Source: Bacteroidales bacterium
GTDB lineage: Bacteria; Bacteroidota; Bacteroidia; Bacteroidales; Paludibacteraceae
Reading direction: 5' to 3'
DNA length: 56,816 nucleotides
Assembly: GCA_012837685.1 (NCBI GenBank)
Contig: DUQS01000072.1
Location: 1-56,816 of the forward strand
Made by a program: the position numbers and the translations under genes. The notes under the pieces were generated by a model, which was not told the origin of the DNA, did not search any database, and was given only the letters and a program-made list of their open reading frames with translations. Shown piece after piece: positions 8,365-16,674 of the stretch (its first letter is position 1; each line of letters opens with the position of its first letter).

Positions 8365-9276
8365 ATGAAACCACTTATAAAATATAGAGGAGGTAAATCA
8401 AAAGAAATACCCTATTTGATTAAACATATTCCGAAATATGAAGGACGGTATATTGAACCATTTTTTGGTGGAGGTGCATTGTTTTTTTATTTAGAACCCC
8501 CAAGAGCAATTATAAACGATATTAATTCAAAACTTATTTCATTTTATTTAGGTGTAAAAAATGACTTTGAGACTCTCAAAGAAGAATTAATAGAAATAGA
8601 AAAAGTTTATACAATAAACCGTAGAAATTTTGAAAAGCTTAAGAGTAAAACACCAAATAAAAGAGTTGAGGACGATAACGAATCTCTATATTATAAGATC
8701 AGAGATATGTTCAACGAATTGACCGAGAAAAAATATTCTGATGCCTTACTTTACTTTTTCATAAATAAAACAGCGTATTCAGGAATGATACGCTATAATG
8801 CTAAAGGAGAATTTAATGTGCCTTATGGTCGCTATGTAAATCTAAACACTTCATTAGTCACAAAATCACATAGTAAATTACTTGCTAACACTGAAATTTA
8901 CAATCTTGATTATTCCGAAATTTTTAAAATGGCTACCGAAGATGATTTTATGTTTTTAGACCCACCCTACGACTGCGTTTTTTCAGATTATGGCAATGTT
9001 GAACACAAAGACGGATTCAATGAAAAACACCATATTGAATTAGCTAACCAATATAAAAATCTAAAGTGCAAGGCACTTATGGTTATTGGAAGGACTCCCC
9101 TAACAGAAAAATTATATGGAGACTACATTGTTGATGAATATGGTAAGTCCTATACAGTTAACATTAGGAACAGATTTAAGTCAAAAGCAAGTCACATACT
9201 TATTTCTAATTACGGCAATGAAAAATTAAAACGAGAACCCCAATTAATATTAAAAGAATCTGTTTTGTATGGCTAG
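8365..9276 (+). CDS. Dam-like DNA adenine N6-methyltransferase (D12 class) of an R-M module
   Basis: A 303-residue alpha-class adenine methyltransferase. The SAM-binding motif is near the N-terminus (KYRGGKSKE, residues 5-13, with FFGGGALFF near 35-43), the target-recognition region lies in the middle, and the catalytic motif is DPPY at residues 199-202. This order is that of Dam and M.DpnM, enzymes that usually methylate GATC. The stop overlaps the start of the next gene by eight bases, so methylase and nuclease are translationally coupled. Protection of host DNA is the expected role. Compared with neighbours the gene is A-rich and uses many AGA arginine codons, a sign of lateral transfer. 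GATC specificity is inference from family and partner. Confidence 0.92.
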   Translation: MKPLIKYRGGKSKEIPYLIKHIPKYEGRYIEPFFGGGALFFYLEPPRAIINDINSKLISFYLGVKNDFETLKEELIEIEKVYTINRRNFEKLKSKTPNKRVEDDNESLYYKIRDMFNELTEKKYSDALLYFFINKTAYSGMIRYNAKGEFNVPYGRYVNLNTSLVTKSHSKLLANTEIYNLDYSEIFKMATEDDFMFLDPPYDCVFSDYGNVEHKDGFNEKHHIELANQYKNLKCKALMVIGRTPLTEKLYGDYIVDEYGKSYTVNIRNRFKSKASHILISNYGNEKLKREPQLILKESVLYG

Positions 9277-10948
9277 AATTGACAGTAAAGTAATTTTTGT
9301 AACCACTTCCCCACGGACACCAGCAAAGATGATTCCTGAAATTGGGCTGTTAAACGCTCATTTTGCAGGACAAAGTTGGAATAATGAAACTCAAAGAGCT
9401 TTTATGGGGCTATTGAGAGAGGAAAACTTTTTTAATGGTGAAGGTGCAAATGACCCAGCATTTAGTGCAAGAGACAGAATAAACAGAGCACCAAAAGCAC
9501 TTGGTTTTGTAGTTCTTTCCCCAACAATTCAACTAACAGCAGCGGGAGAAGAACTTGTTAATTCAAGAAGAAAAGATGAAGTATTTTTAAGGCAACTTCT
9601 CAAATTTCAAGTTCCTTCCCCATTTCATAAACCAACTGAAAATTCAGCTGAATTTTGGGTAAAACCATATCTTGAACTTTTCAGACTTATCAGACATTTT
9701 GGCTCATTGAAATTTGATGAATTAAAGATATTCGGTTTGCAATTAGTTGATTATCGTAAGTTTGACATTATTGTTGAGAAAATTAACCAATTTAGGATTG
9801 CTAAAGCACAGAATGAGGGGAACTACAAGCGTTTTAGAGCAGAATATTTTGATAGAGAGTTAAGAGAAATTTATAGTGCAGACATAAGCTCAGGAAATAC
9901 ACGAACCAGAGAAACAAATGATGCTTCGATAGCTAAATTTTTAAGTACCAAAGCAAGCAATATGAGAGACTACGCTGATGCTTGTTTCCGATATTTAAGA
10001 GCAACAGGCTTGGTAAATATTTCACATTTAGGAAAGTCAATATCAATAGTTCCTGAAAAAATTCAAGAAGTTGATTATTTCTTACAACATACAGATAGAG
10101 AACCCTGCTTTATTGATAACGAACGTCAATATGTTGCATATCTCGGAAATCCAAAAATTCCGACATTGTTGACAGACAACAGAGATTTATTAGAACAAAA
10201 AATTAGAGCAGAATTTCCTCTGCTTGAAATTTCCGAAACTGCAACATTACAAGAACTTAAAGACTTATTTGCTGACAGATTAGAAAACCGAAAAGAGCAA
10301 ATTTTAACAGAACAGATTGCTGCAATTAAAGACTACCGATTATTTGAAGATATTTCCACAACATTTGACCAAATACTTGATAATTCACTTTATGATACGC
10401 CACTTATGCTAGAGTGGAACACTTGGCGAGCAATGACAATGTTGGATGGCGGAGATATTAAAGCCAACTTGAAATTTGATGATTTCGGAAATCCTATGTC
10501 AACAGCACAAGGAAATATGGCAGACATTGTTTGTGATTATGGAGACTTTGGTTTAACAGTTGAGGTAACAATGCAAAGTGGACAAAGACAATATGAAACA
10601 GAAGGAGAACCCGTTACAAGGCATCTTGCCAAATATAAGCGTGAGACAGAAAAACCTGCTTATTGCTTGTTTATTGCACCAAATATAAATGACGCTTGCA
10701 AAGCCCATTTTTACGCACTGCACAGAATGAACATTCAGTATTACGGAGGAACATCAACAATCGTTCCATTGCCTTTGAATGTTTTCATTAAAATGGTTCA
10801 AGACTCTCATAACGCAAGTTATGTTCCAGAACCAAGACACGTTCAACAATTTTTTGAGTATTCAAATGAATTAGCAAGCATAGCGGACAATGAAGTGGAT
10901 TGGTTTAATGGAATAACCCAAAAAGCATTAAAATGGTTGGATGAGTGA
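9269..10948 (+). CDS. AlwI/BstNBI-family type IIS restriction endonuclease
   Basis: A 559-residue protein resembling N.BstNBI and R.AlwI as I remember them. Shared blocks are TTSPRTPAKMIPEIGLL at the N-terminus, FSARDRIN followed by LTAAGEELVNSRRKDEVFLRQLLKFQ (residues about 65-115), and ETEGEPVTRH followed by YCLFIAP near the C-terminus. The nuclease core reads AD(419)IVCDYGDFGLTVE(432)VT...E(445), a PD-(D/E)xT-type site with 13-residue spacings that match those I recall for BstNBI, so the enzyme looks intact. The family cuts a few bases outside asymmetric sites such as GGATC or GAGTC. It begins eight bases before the methylase stop. Composition is A-rich with frequent AGA codons, like its partner and unlike the flanks. 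The exact site is not readable from sequence. Confidence 0.88.
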   Translation: MARIDSKVIFVTTSPRTPAKMIPEIGLLNAHFAGQSWNNETQRAFMGLLREENFFNGEGANDPAFSARDRINRAPKALGFVVLSPTIQLTAAGEELVNSRRKDEVFLRQLLKFQVPSPFHKPTENSAEFWVKPYLELFRLIRHFGSLKFDELKIFGLQLVDYRKFDIIVEKINQFRIAKAQNEGNYKRFRAEYFDRELREIYSADISSGNTRTRETNDASIAKFLSTKASNMRDYADACFRYLRATGLVNISHLGKSISIVPEKIQEVDYFLQHTDREPCFIDNERQYVAYLGNPKIPTLLTDNRDLLEQKIRAEFPLLEISETATLQELKDLFADRLENRKEQILTEQIAAIKDYRLFEDISTTFDQILDNSLYDTPLMLEWNTWRAMTMLDGGDIKANLKFDDFGNPMSTAQGNMADIVCDYGDFGLTVEVTMQSGQRQYETEGEPVTRHLAKYKRETEKPAYCLFIAPNINDACKAHFYALHRMNIQYYGGTSTIVPLPLNVFIKMVQDSHNASYVPEPRHVQQFFEYSNELASIADNEVDWFNGITQKALKWLDE

Positions 10949-11076
10949 AAAATAGTGAAAGTTCATAGGGCAGTATAATTGGTTTTTAAAATAATCATAA
11001 TTTTAACAAAAAGTTTTTTCAAATTGGCAACTTTAATCATACCGCATATTAACTTAAAAATTTAAAACTATATACC

Positions 11077-11946
11077 GTGGGCAAAAAATTTAACCGACAT
11101 AACAAAAAAACTTTTCTTCAGCGCATTAGCTTTAAGTACAAGGTTTCTATCCTTAACGAAAACACGCTTGAGGAGACGTTTCGTGTACATTTGTCGCGCT
11201 TATCGGTCTTTTTGTACGCTTGTCTGTTTGCAGTCATTTCGTTTGCGGTTATCTCTTTGGTAATTTTCTATACGCCTATCAAATATTTTTTGCCCGGCTA
11301 TTCTGATGCGTCTATCCGTTCCGATTTGGTAAAAAAATCGTTGGAATTGGATTCGTTGCAACGCGTAATGTATTTTCAGGAAGCTCAAATGACGGTTATA
11401 AAATCAGTTCTGAGCGGCTCGGTTGAGGTCGATTCCGTGATACCAATCGATTCCATTAAATTGGAAAAATTGGCAAAAGTACTTGATGTAAAAAGTGATG
11501 CCGAAAAGCAATTTTGTAAAAAATTTGAAGAAGAGGAAAAATACACCACGGCAAACGTAAAACCTGCCGCCAATAGCGAGATAATGGTATTTATGAAACC
11601 GGTTTCGGGCGTTATAAGCGAACCTTACAACCCCACAAAATCGTATGGCATAACGTTCGTATCGTCTTCAAATGCTGCGGTGAAAGCAGTACAGGACGGC
11701 ACAGTCGTTGCCATTGACTATACGTTGCAACACGGTTATTCCATGGTAGTTCAGCACCCCGATGGTTATATTTCGGTGTATAAAAACATCGGTCAAATGC
11801 TTAAACGTGTCGGCGACGAAGTAAAAGCGGGCGAAGTGCTTGGTGTTATCGAAGATGCTGTTGGTGTGGAAGGAAAATCGAATTTGTATTTCGAATTGTG
11901 GCAGAAAGGAAAAACGGTAAATCCTTCCGACTATATTATTTTTTAA
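11077..11946 (+). CDS. M23-fold (LytM-like) envelope protein with lost catalytic residues
   Basis: A 289-residue protein with a cytoplasmic N-terminus, one membrane helix (about residues 45-68, LSVFLYACLFAVISFAVISLVIF), a short coiled segment and a C-terminal M23 peptidase fold (about 175-289: GVISEPYNPTKSYGITFVSS, AVKAVQDGTVVAID, YISVYKNI, VGDEVKAGEVLGVIE, NLYFELWQKGKTVNPSDYI). Active M23 enzymes carry HxxxD, a histidine in the VYxH strand and HxH; here these positions read S-Y-G-I-T, VYKN and N-L-Y. All expected zinc ligands and catalytic histidines are thus replaced, while structural residues such as FELW and KxVNP remain. It is likely a non-enzymatic scaffold or activator, like EnvC or NlpD. 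It starts with GTG, and dxr follows 14 bases downstream. Confidence 0.85.
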   Translation: MGKKFNRHNKKTFLQRISFKYKVSILNENTLEETFRVHLSRLSVFLYACLFAVISFAVISLVIFYTPIKYFLPGYSDASIRSDLVKKSLELDSLQRVMYFQEAQMTVIKSVLSGSVEVDSVIPIDSIKLEKLAKVLDVKSDAEKQFCKKFEEEEKYTTANVKPAANSEIMVFMKPVSGVISEPYNPTKSYGITFVSSSNAAVKAVQDGTVVAIDYTLQHGYSMVVQHPDGYISVYKNIGQMLKRVGDEVKAGEVLGVIEDAVGVEGKSNLYFELWQKGKTVNPSDYIIF

Positions 11947-11960
11947 AAACGCAATCAATT

Positions 11961-13118
11961 TTGGAGGTTCATAAACAAAGTTTAGCCATTTTAGGTTCTA
12001 CCGGTTCCATCGGCACTCAAACGCTTGATGTGGTGGCAGCCAAACCCGATTTGTTTGAAGTCTATGCGCTGACGGCAAATAATAATGCCGATTTACTTAT
12101 AGCGCAAGCACGGCAGTTTTTGCCCGAAGTGGTGGTTATTGCCAATGAAACGTATTACGACAAAGTGAAAAAAGCTCTGGCTGATTTGCCGATAAAAGTT
12201 TTTGCCGGCAATCGTGCTATTGCCGAAGTGGCTGCTATGGAACCGATTACGACTGTGGTGGCTGCTATGGTAGGCTATTCGGGGCTTTTGCCGACCATTG
12301 AAGCGATAAAAGCGGGTAAAAAAATAGCGTTGGCGAACAAAGAAACATTGGTACTAGCCGGCGAATTGATAACACGGCTTGCGTTGGAAAATAGGGCAGC
12401 CATTTTGCCTGTCGATTCCGAACATTGCGCCATATTCCAATGCTTGGTGGGCGAAAATCCCGCAGAAGTGGAAAAGGTTATTTTGACCGCTTCGGGCGGA
12501 CCGTTTCGCAAAAAAACATACGACGAACTGCTTACCGTTACCGCTGCACAGGCACTTCAACATCCGACATGGAACATGGGTGCGAAAATAACCATCGACT
12601 CTGCCAGCCTTATGAACAAAGGGTTTGAGGTGATAGAGGCAAAATGGCTGTTTGGCTTGGAGCATGGGCAGATAGAAGTAGTGGTGCATCCGCAAAGCAT
12701 TGTACATTCCATGGTGCAGTTTTGCGATGGCAGTGTAAAAGCGCAATTGGGCGTTCCCGATATGCGTTTGCCCATAGAGTATGCGTTGACTTTCCCCACG
12801 CGCTGCAACACCACGTTTGAACGAATCAATTTTTCCACTTGCGGTGCGCTCACATTTGAACAACCCGATTTGCACCGTTTCCGAAACTTAGCGTTGGCGT
12901 TCGAAGCTATGAGCAGAGGCGGCAATATGCCGTGTGTGCTTAATGCTGCAAACGAAGTGGTGGTGGCGGCGTTTTTGAAAGATAAAATAGGATTTTGCCA
13001 AATGAGCGATGTTATCGAAGCAGTGTTGGCGAAATCAACTTTTATAAAGCAACCTTCTTACGAGGATTATGTGGCGTGCGATGCTGAAACACGTAAAATA
13101 ACGGCAGAATTATTTTAA
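11961..13118 (+). CDS. dxr: 1-deoxy-D-xylulose 5-phosphate reductoisomerase
   Basis: DXR converts 1-deoxyxylulose 5-phosphate to methylerythritol 4-phosphate with NADPH, the committed step of the non-mevalonate isoprenoid route. Landmarks are the NADPH loop ILGSTGSIGTQTLDVV at the N-terminus, ALANKETLVLAG, the metal- and substrate-binding PVDSEHCAIFQ, ILTASGGPF, HPTWNMGAKITIDSASLMNKGFE and HPQSIVHSMVQF. I place the start at TTG 11961, which gives 385 residues, the usual length. The frame is open further upstream into the end of the M23-like gene, but no ATG lies near the expected N-terminus. rseP follows 25 bases downstream, the dxr-rseP order common in many bacteria. Confidence 0.95.
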   Translation: MEVHKQSLAILGSTGSIGTQTLDVVAAKPDLFEVYALTANNNADLLIAQARQFLPEVVVIANETYYDKVKKALADLPIKVFAGNRAIAEVAAMEPITTVVAAMVGYSGLLPTIEAIKAGKKIALANKETLVLAGELITRLALENRAAILPVDSEHCAIFQCLVGENPAEVEKVILTASGGPFRKKTYDELLTVTAAQALQHPTWNMGAKITIDSASLMNKGFEVIEAKWLFGLEHGQIEVVVHPQSIVHSMVQFCDGSVKAQLGVPDMRLPIEYALTFPTRCNTTFERINFSTCGALTFEQPDLHRFRNLALAFEAMSRGGNMPCVLNAANEVVVAAFLKDKIGFCQMSDVIEAVLAKSTFIKQPSYEDYVACDAETRKITAELF

Positions 13119-13143
13119 AACGATTTTTTTGTAACTCAATAAT

Positions 13144-14628
13144 ATGGAAACATTTTTAATCAAGGCTTTACAACTTATTCTAAGTCTATCACTTTTAGTT
13201 TTTGTACACGAACTCGGTCACTTTATGTGGGCGCGTATTTTCAAAACTCGTGTCGATAAATTTTACCTGTTTTTCAATCCTAAATTTTCTATTGTCCGTT
13301 TTAAAAAAATCAACGGAAAGTGGCAAGCGCGCTGGTTTGCGAAAAACTTGCCCGACCATATGCAGCCATTGCTCGATGAAGATGGTTATCCGAAAACGGA
13401 CAAAAAGGGCAAAGTTATAATGGTGCCTGCGCCGTTGGACGAATTGGACGATAGCGATTGGCGCAAACACCCCGAATCGACCGAATGGGGCATTGGTTGG
13501 TTGCCGTTGGGCGGTTATTGCAAAATTGCCGGTATGGTGGACGAATCGATGGATCCGACCGTGCTGAACAGTCAGCCGCAGGAGTGGGAATACCGTTCAA
13601 AACCGGCATGGCAACGTCTGTTCATTATTACGGGAGGCGTTTTGAACAATTTCCTTGTGGCGATTATCATTTATGCGATGTTGCTTTTTGCTTGGGGAAA
13701 AGAATATTTGCCTGTCGAAAATGCCTATTTGGGCTACAACTATTGCGAAACGGCTTTGGCTAATGGTTTCCAAAATGGTGATGTGGTGGTGTCGGTGAAT
13801 GGTCAAAAAATGGTTACCGAACGCGACATTATAGACAAAATAATTATTGATGGCAAATGCGATGTGGTAGTCCGCCGACAAGGAGTGGAAGTTCCCGTAA
13901 CGCTGCCTGCCGATTTTAGCGAACAAATAGTAGCAGCACAGGAAAAACAATTCCTGATGGTGCGCGTGCCTTTTGTGGTGGAAACTGTTTCGTCCGGTAC
14001 GCCGGCTGCTGATGCCAAACTTCAAAAAGGAGACAGTATTATTGGCGTAAATGGTAAACAATTGGCTGTGCTTCAAGATATTAAAGAAGAATTGAAACAA
14101 TGCGCCGATAAAAAAATCGCCATAAGTTATGTGCGTAATCATCAGGTAATAGACGACAGTATTTATGTTAATTCCGATGGCATAATAGGCGTGCTGGTGC
14201 GCAATCCGTCTGCATATTTTGTTACTGAGCGCCAAAATTATGGATTTTTCGCATCTATCCCCGCCGGCTGGTCGATGGGCGTGGAAACTTTGGATAGTTA
14301 CATCCGTCAATTTCGCATTGTGTTCACCAAAGCGGGTGCACAAAGTCTCGGCGGCTTTGGAGCTATTGGCAACCTGTTTCCTGCCACGTGGGATTGGAGC
14401 ATTTTCTGGAATATGACCGCATTTTTGTCGATTATTCTTGCCTTTATGAACATTTTGCCAATCCCAATTTTAGACGGCGGTTATGTCTTGTTCATTTTGT
14501 ACGAAATGATTACACGGCGCAAACCGAGTGATAAATTTATGGAAACAGCGTTGAATATAGGAATGTTCTTGTTGTTGGCATTACTTATCTACGCCAATGG
14601 TAACGATATTCTTCGTTTGTTTAAATAA
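13144..14628 (+). CDS. rseP: Site-2 intramembrane zinc protease RseP (M50)
   Basis: A 494-residue site-2 protease that cleaves transmembrane segments inside the inner membrane. The first helix holds the zinc motif HELGH (in LLVFVHELGHFMWARIF), and the third ligand is in the C-terminal NILPIPILDGGYVLF (the NxxPxPxLDGG motif). Two PDZ-like regions lie between (about residues 205-270, with FQNGDVVVSVNGQK, and 275-345, with LQKGDSIIGVNGKQL). The protein is longer than the roughly 450 residues of E. coli RseP because of an extended loop after the first helix (GKWQARWFAKNLPDHMQP and following), typical of Bacteroidetes forms. In E. coli it activates sigma-E; here the substrate is unknown. It lies 25 bases after dxr. 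Confidence 0.94.
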   Translation: METFLIKALQLILSLSLLVFVHELGHFMWARIFKTRVDKFYLFFNPKFSIVRFKKINGKWQARWFAKNLPDHMQPLLDEDGYPKTDKKGKVIMVPAPLDELDDSDWRKHPESTEWGIGWLPLGGYCKIAGMVDESMDPTVLNSQPQEWEYRSKPAWQRLFIITGGVLNNFLVAIIIYAMLLFAWGKEYLPVENAYLGYNYCETALANGFQNGDVVVSVNGQKMVTERDIIDKIIIDGKCDVVVRRQGVEVPVTLPADFSEQIVAAQEKQFLMVRVPFVVETVSSGTPAADAKLQKGDSIIGVNGKQLAVLQDIKEELKQCADKKIAISYVRNHQVIDDSIYVNSDGIIGVLVRNPSAYFVTERQNYGFFASIPAGWSMGVETLDSYIRQFRIVFTKAGAQSLGGFGAIGNLFPATWDWSIFWNMTAFLSIILAFMNILPIPILDGGYVLFILYEMITRRKPSDKFMETALNIGMFLLLALLIYANGNDILRLFK

Positions 14629-14665
14629 GAAACCCAACCAATTTCTATAGTTAATTTCTTTTCGG

Positions 14666-16570
14666 GTGGTCTATCTACAAGTAGAAAATTTAACCAAATC
14701 GTTTGGCGAACGTGCTCTTTTTCAGGGAATTTCTTTTGGCATCGACCAAAGTCAGCGCATAGCTTTGGTGGCTCAAAATGGTGCCGGAAAAACCACGTTG
14801 CTCAATATTTTGGTGGGCAACGAGGTGCCCGATGATGGAACAATTACGTTTCGCAAAGATTTGCGCGTTGGATTTCTGTCGCAAGAGCCTAAATCTCCAA
14901 TCGGCGTAACGGTTTTGGAAGCCTGTTTTTTGTCGGACAACGATGTGGTGAAAACCATAGCCGAATATGAACGGTTGTTGGCACTGCACGAAAAAGATAA
15001 TGAACGTTACGCTGACGATTTTCAAGCTGTTTTGACCGATATGGACAGACTCAATGCGTGGGATTACGAAACGCGCATTAAGCAAATTCTCGGCAAATTG
15101 GCAATTCATGATTTCGACAAGCCGGTAGAGCAGTTGAGTGGCGGTCAGCAAAAGCGATTGGCTTTAGCCAATGTGCTGATAACGGAACCAGATTTGCTTC
15201 TGTTGGACGAACCTACCAACCATCTTGACTTGGAAATGGTGGAGTGGCTCGAAGATTTTCTCAACCAGTCGAAAATGACGCTTCTCATGGTTACGCACGA
15301 CCGCTATTTTCTCGATCGTGTTTGTTCCGATATTTTAGAAATAGACCAACAGCAACTTTTCCACTACAAAGGCAATTACACCTACTATTTGGAGCAGCGC
15401 GAAATGCGCATCGATAATTTTAATGCAGAAACGGCGCGTGCGAAAAATCTCTACCGCAAGGAGTTGGATTGGATGCGCCGACAGCCGCAAGCGCGTGGCA
15501 CAAAAGCGCAGAGTCGCATTGACGCATTCTACGAAATAGAGGAGCGTGCCAAACGGCGCATAGAGGAAAAACAGTTATCGTTGGGCGTGAAATCATCTTA
15601 TCTCGGTTCTAAAATTTTTGAGGCGCAATATGTGTCGAAAGCTTTTGACGGGCAGGTTATTTTAAATAATTTTTATTATAATTTTTCGCGTTACGAAAAA
15701 CTTGGTATTACGGGCAAAAACGGCACCGGCAAATCGGTTTTTCTAAAAATGCTGCTTGGCAAAATTCCTCCTGATAGTGGGCGGTTTGATATTGGCGAAA
15801 CGGTGGTGTTTGCCTATTACAGCCAATCGGGGCTTAATTTCGACGATTCGATGAAAGTGATTGATGCCGTGCGTGCCATTGCCGAAGAGGTTGATTTGGG
15901 CGGTGGTCGTAAAATGACAGCTTCACAATTTTTGACGCATTTTCTGTTCCCTCCGCAAAAACAGTACGATTTTATTGCTAATTTGAGCGGTGGCGAAAAA
16001 AGGCGACTCTATTTGTGCACAGTATTGATGCGTAATCCTAATTTTTTAGTACTTGACGAACCCACCAACGATTTGGACATTGCGTCGCTCAATGTTTTGG
16101 AAGATTATTTGATTACGTTCAAAGGGTGCGTTATTGTTGTCAGTCACGACCGTTTTTTCATGGATAAAGTGGTTGACCATTTGTTGGTATTCAAAGGCAA
16201 CGGGGATATTCAGAATTTCCCCGGGAACTATACCGATTACCGTCAGTGGGCTCAATTAAAAGAGGCAGAAGAGAGTGAAAAAAAATTAAAAACACAAAAT
16301 CCAACAAACAATCAAGCCCTAAAATCGGAAAGAAAAAGTGACAACGACAAGCGCAAACTGACGTTCAAAAAGAAACGTGAATTGGAACAGTTGGAATTGG
16401 AAATAGCCGAATTGGAAGCAGAGCAAAAAACGTTGGAAACTGTTTTTTCATCGGGAGAAACGATGGATGGCGAACAATTGGATGCGGCGACTAAACGTTT
16501 TGCAGAAATTACGACTTTACTTGACGAAAAAACAGTTAGATGGCTCTTTTTAAGTGATATGGACAATTAA
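14666..16570 (+). CDS. ABC-F family duplicated ATPase (ribosome-associated type)
   Basis: A 634-residue soluble protein with two ABC ATPase domains and no membrane segment. The first domain has Walker A GAGKTTLL, signature LSGGQQKR and Walker B LLLLDEPTNHLD; the second has GTGKSVFLK, LSGGEKRR and LVLDEPTNDLD. The linker between them is charged (LDWMRRQPQARGTKAQSRI), and a C-terminal coiled coil follows (about 540-630). ABC-F proteins bind the ribosomal E site and modulate translation or give antibiotic resistance. The C-terminal coiled coil and length resemble Uup rather than resistance factors. The start is GTG 14666; no ATG lies nearby. The gene is 37 bases after rseP and may belong to its transcript. 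Confidence 0.92.
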   Translation: MVYLQVENLTKSFGERALFQGISFGIDQSQRIALVAQNGAGKTTLLNILVGNEVPDDGTITFRKDLRVGFLSQEPKSPIGVTVLEACFLSDNDVVKTIAEYERLLALHEKDNERYADDFQAVLTDMDRLNAWDYETRIKQILGKLAIHDFDKPVEQLSGGQQKRLALANVLITEPDLLLLDEPTNHLDLEMVEWLEDFLNQSKMTLLMVTHDRYFLDRVCSDILEIDQQQLFHYKGNYTYYLEQREMRIDNFNAETARAKNLYRKELDWMRRQPQARGTKAQSRIDAFYEIEERAKRRIEEKQLSLGVKSSYLGSKIFEAQYVSKAFDGQVILNNFYYNFSRYEKLGITGKNGTGKSVFLKMLLGKIPPDSGRFDIGETVVFAYYSQSGLNFDDSMKVIDAVRAIAEEVDLGGGRKMTASQFLTHFLFPPQKQYDFIANLSGGEKRRLYLCTVLMRNPNFLVLDEPTNDLDIASLNVLEDYLITFKGCVIVVSHDRFFMDKVVDHLLVFKGNGDIQNFPGNYTDYRQWAQLKEAEESEKKLKTQNPTNNQALKSERKSDNDKRKLTFKKKRELEQLELEIAELEAEQKTLETVFSSGETMDGEQLDAATKRFAEITTLLDEKTVRWLFLSDMDN

Positions 16571-16627
16571 TTTAAAAAAGGCTGAATAAATTAACATATA
16601 TTAATCGTTTATCCTTTAAAAAAGAGT

Positions 16628-16635
16628 TACTTTTG
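16628..16635 (+). promoter_or_regulatory. -7 promoter element for the GHL10 gene array
   Basis: TACTTTTG matches TAnnTTTG and lies about 40 bases before the start of the first GHL10 gene. The -33 region has only an imperfect match (TTTA near 16608). Confidence 0.5.
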
Positions 16636-16674
16636 CGAGAAATCAATTTTTAGTATATTACATATATTGTGTTT

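Noticed and set aside
8365-10948. Possibility that the R-M module lies in a prophage or transposon
   Set aside because: No integrase, transposase, terminal repeats or attachment-like duplications were seen in the flanking gaps (8273-8364, 10949-11076).
13597-14343. Minus-strand ORF of 248 codons inside rseP
   Set aside because: It is antisense to the PDZ region of rseP, low-complexity in His/Phe/Ile, and has no recognisable motifs.
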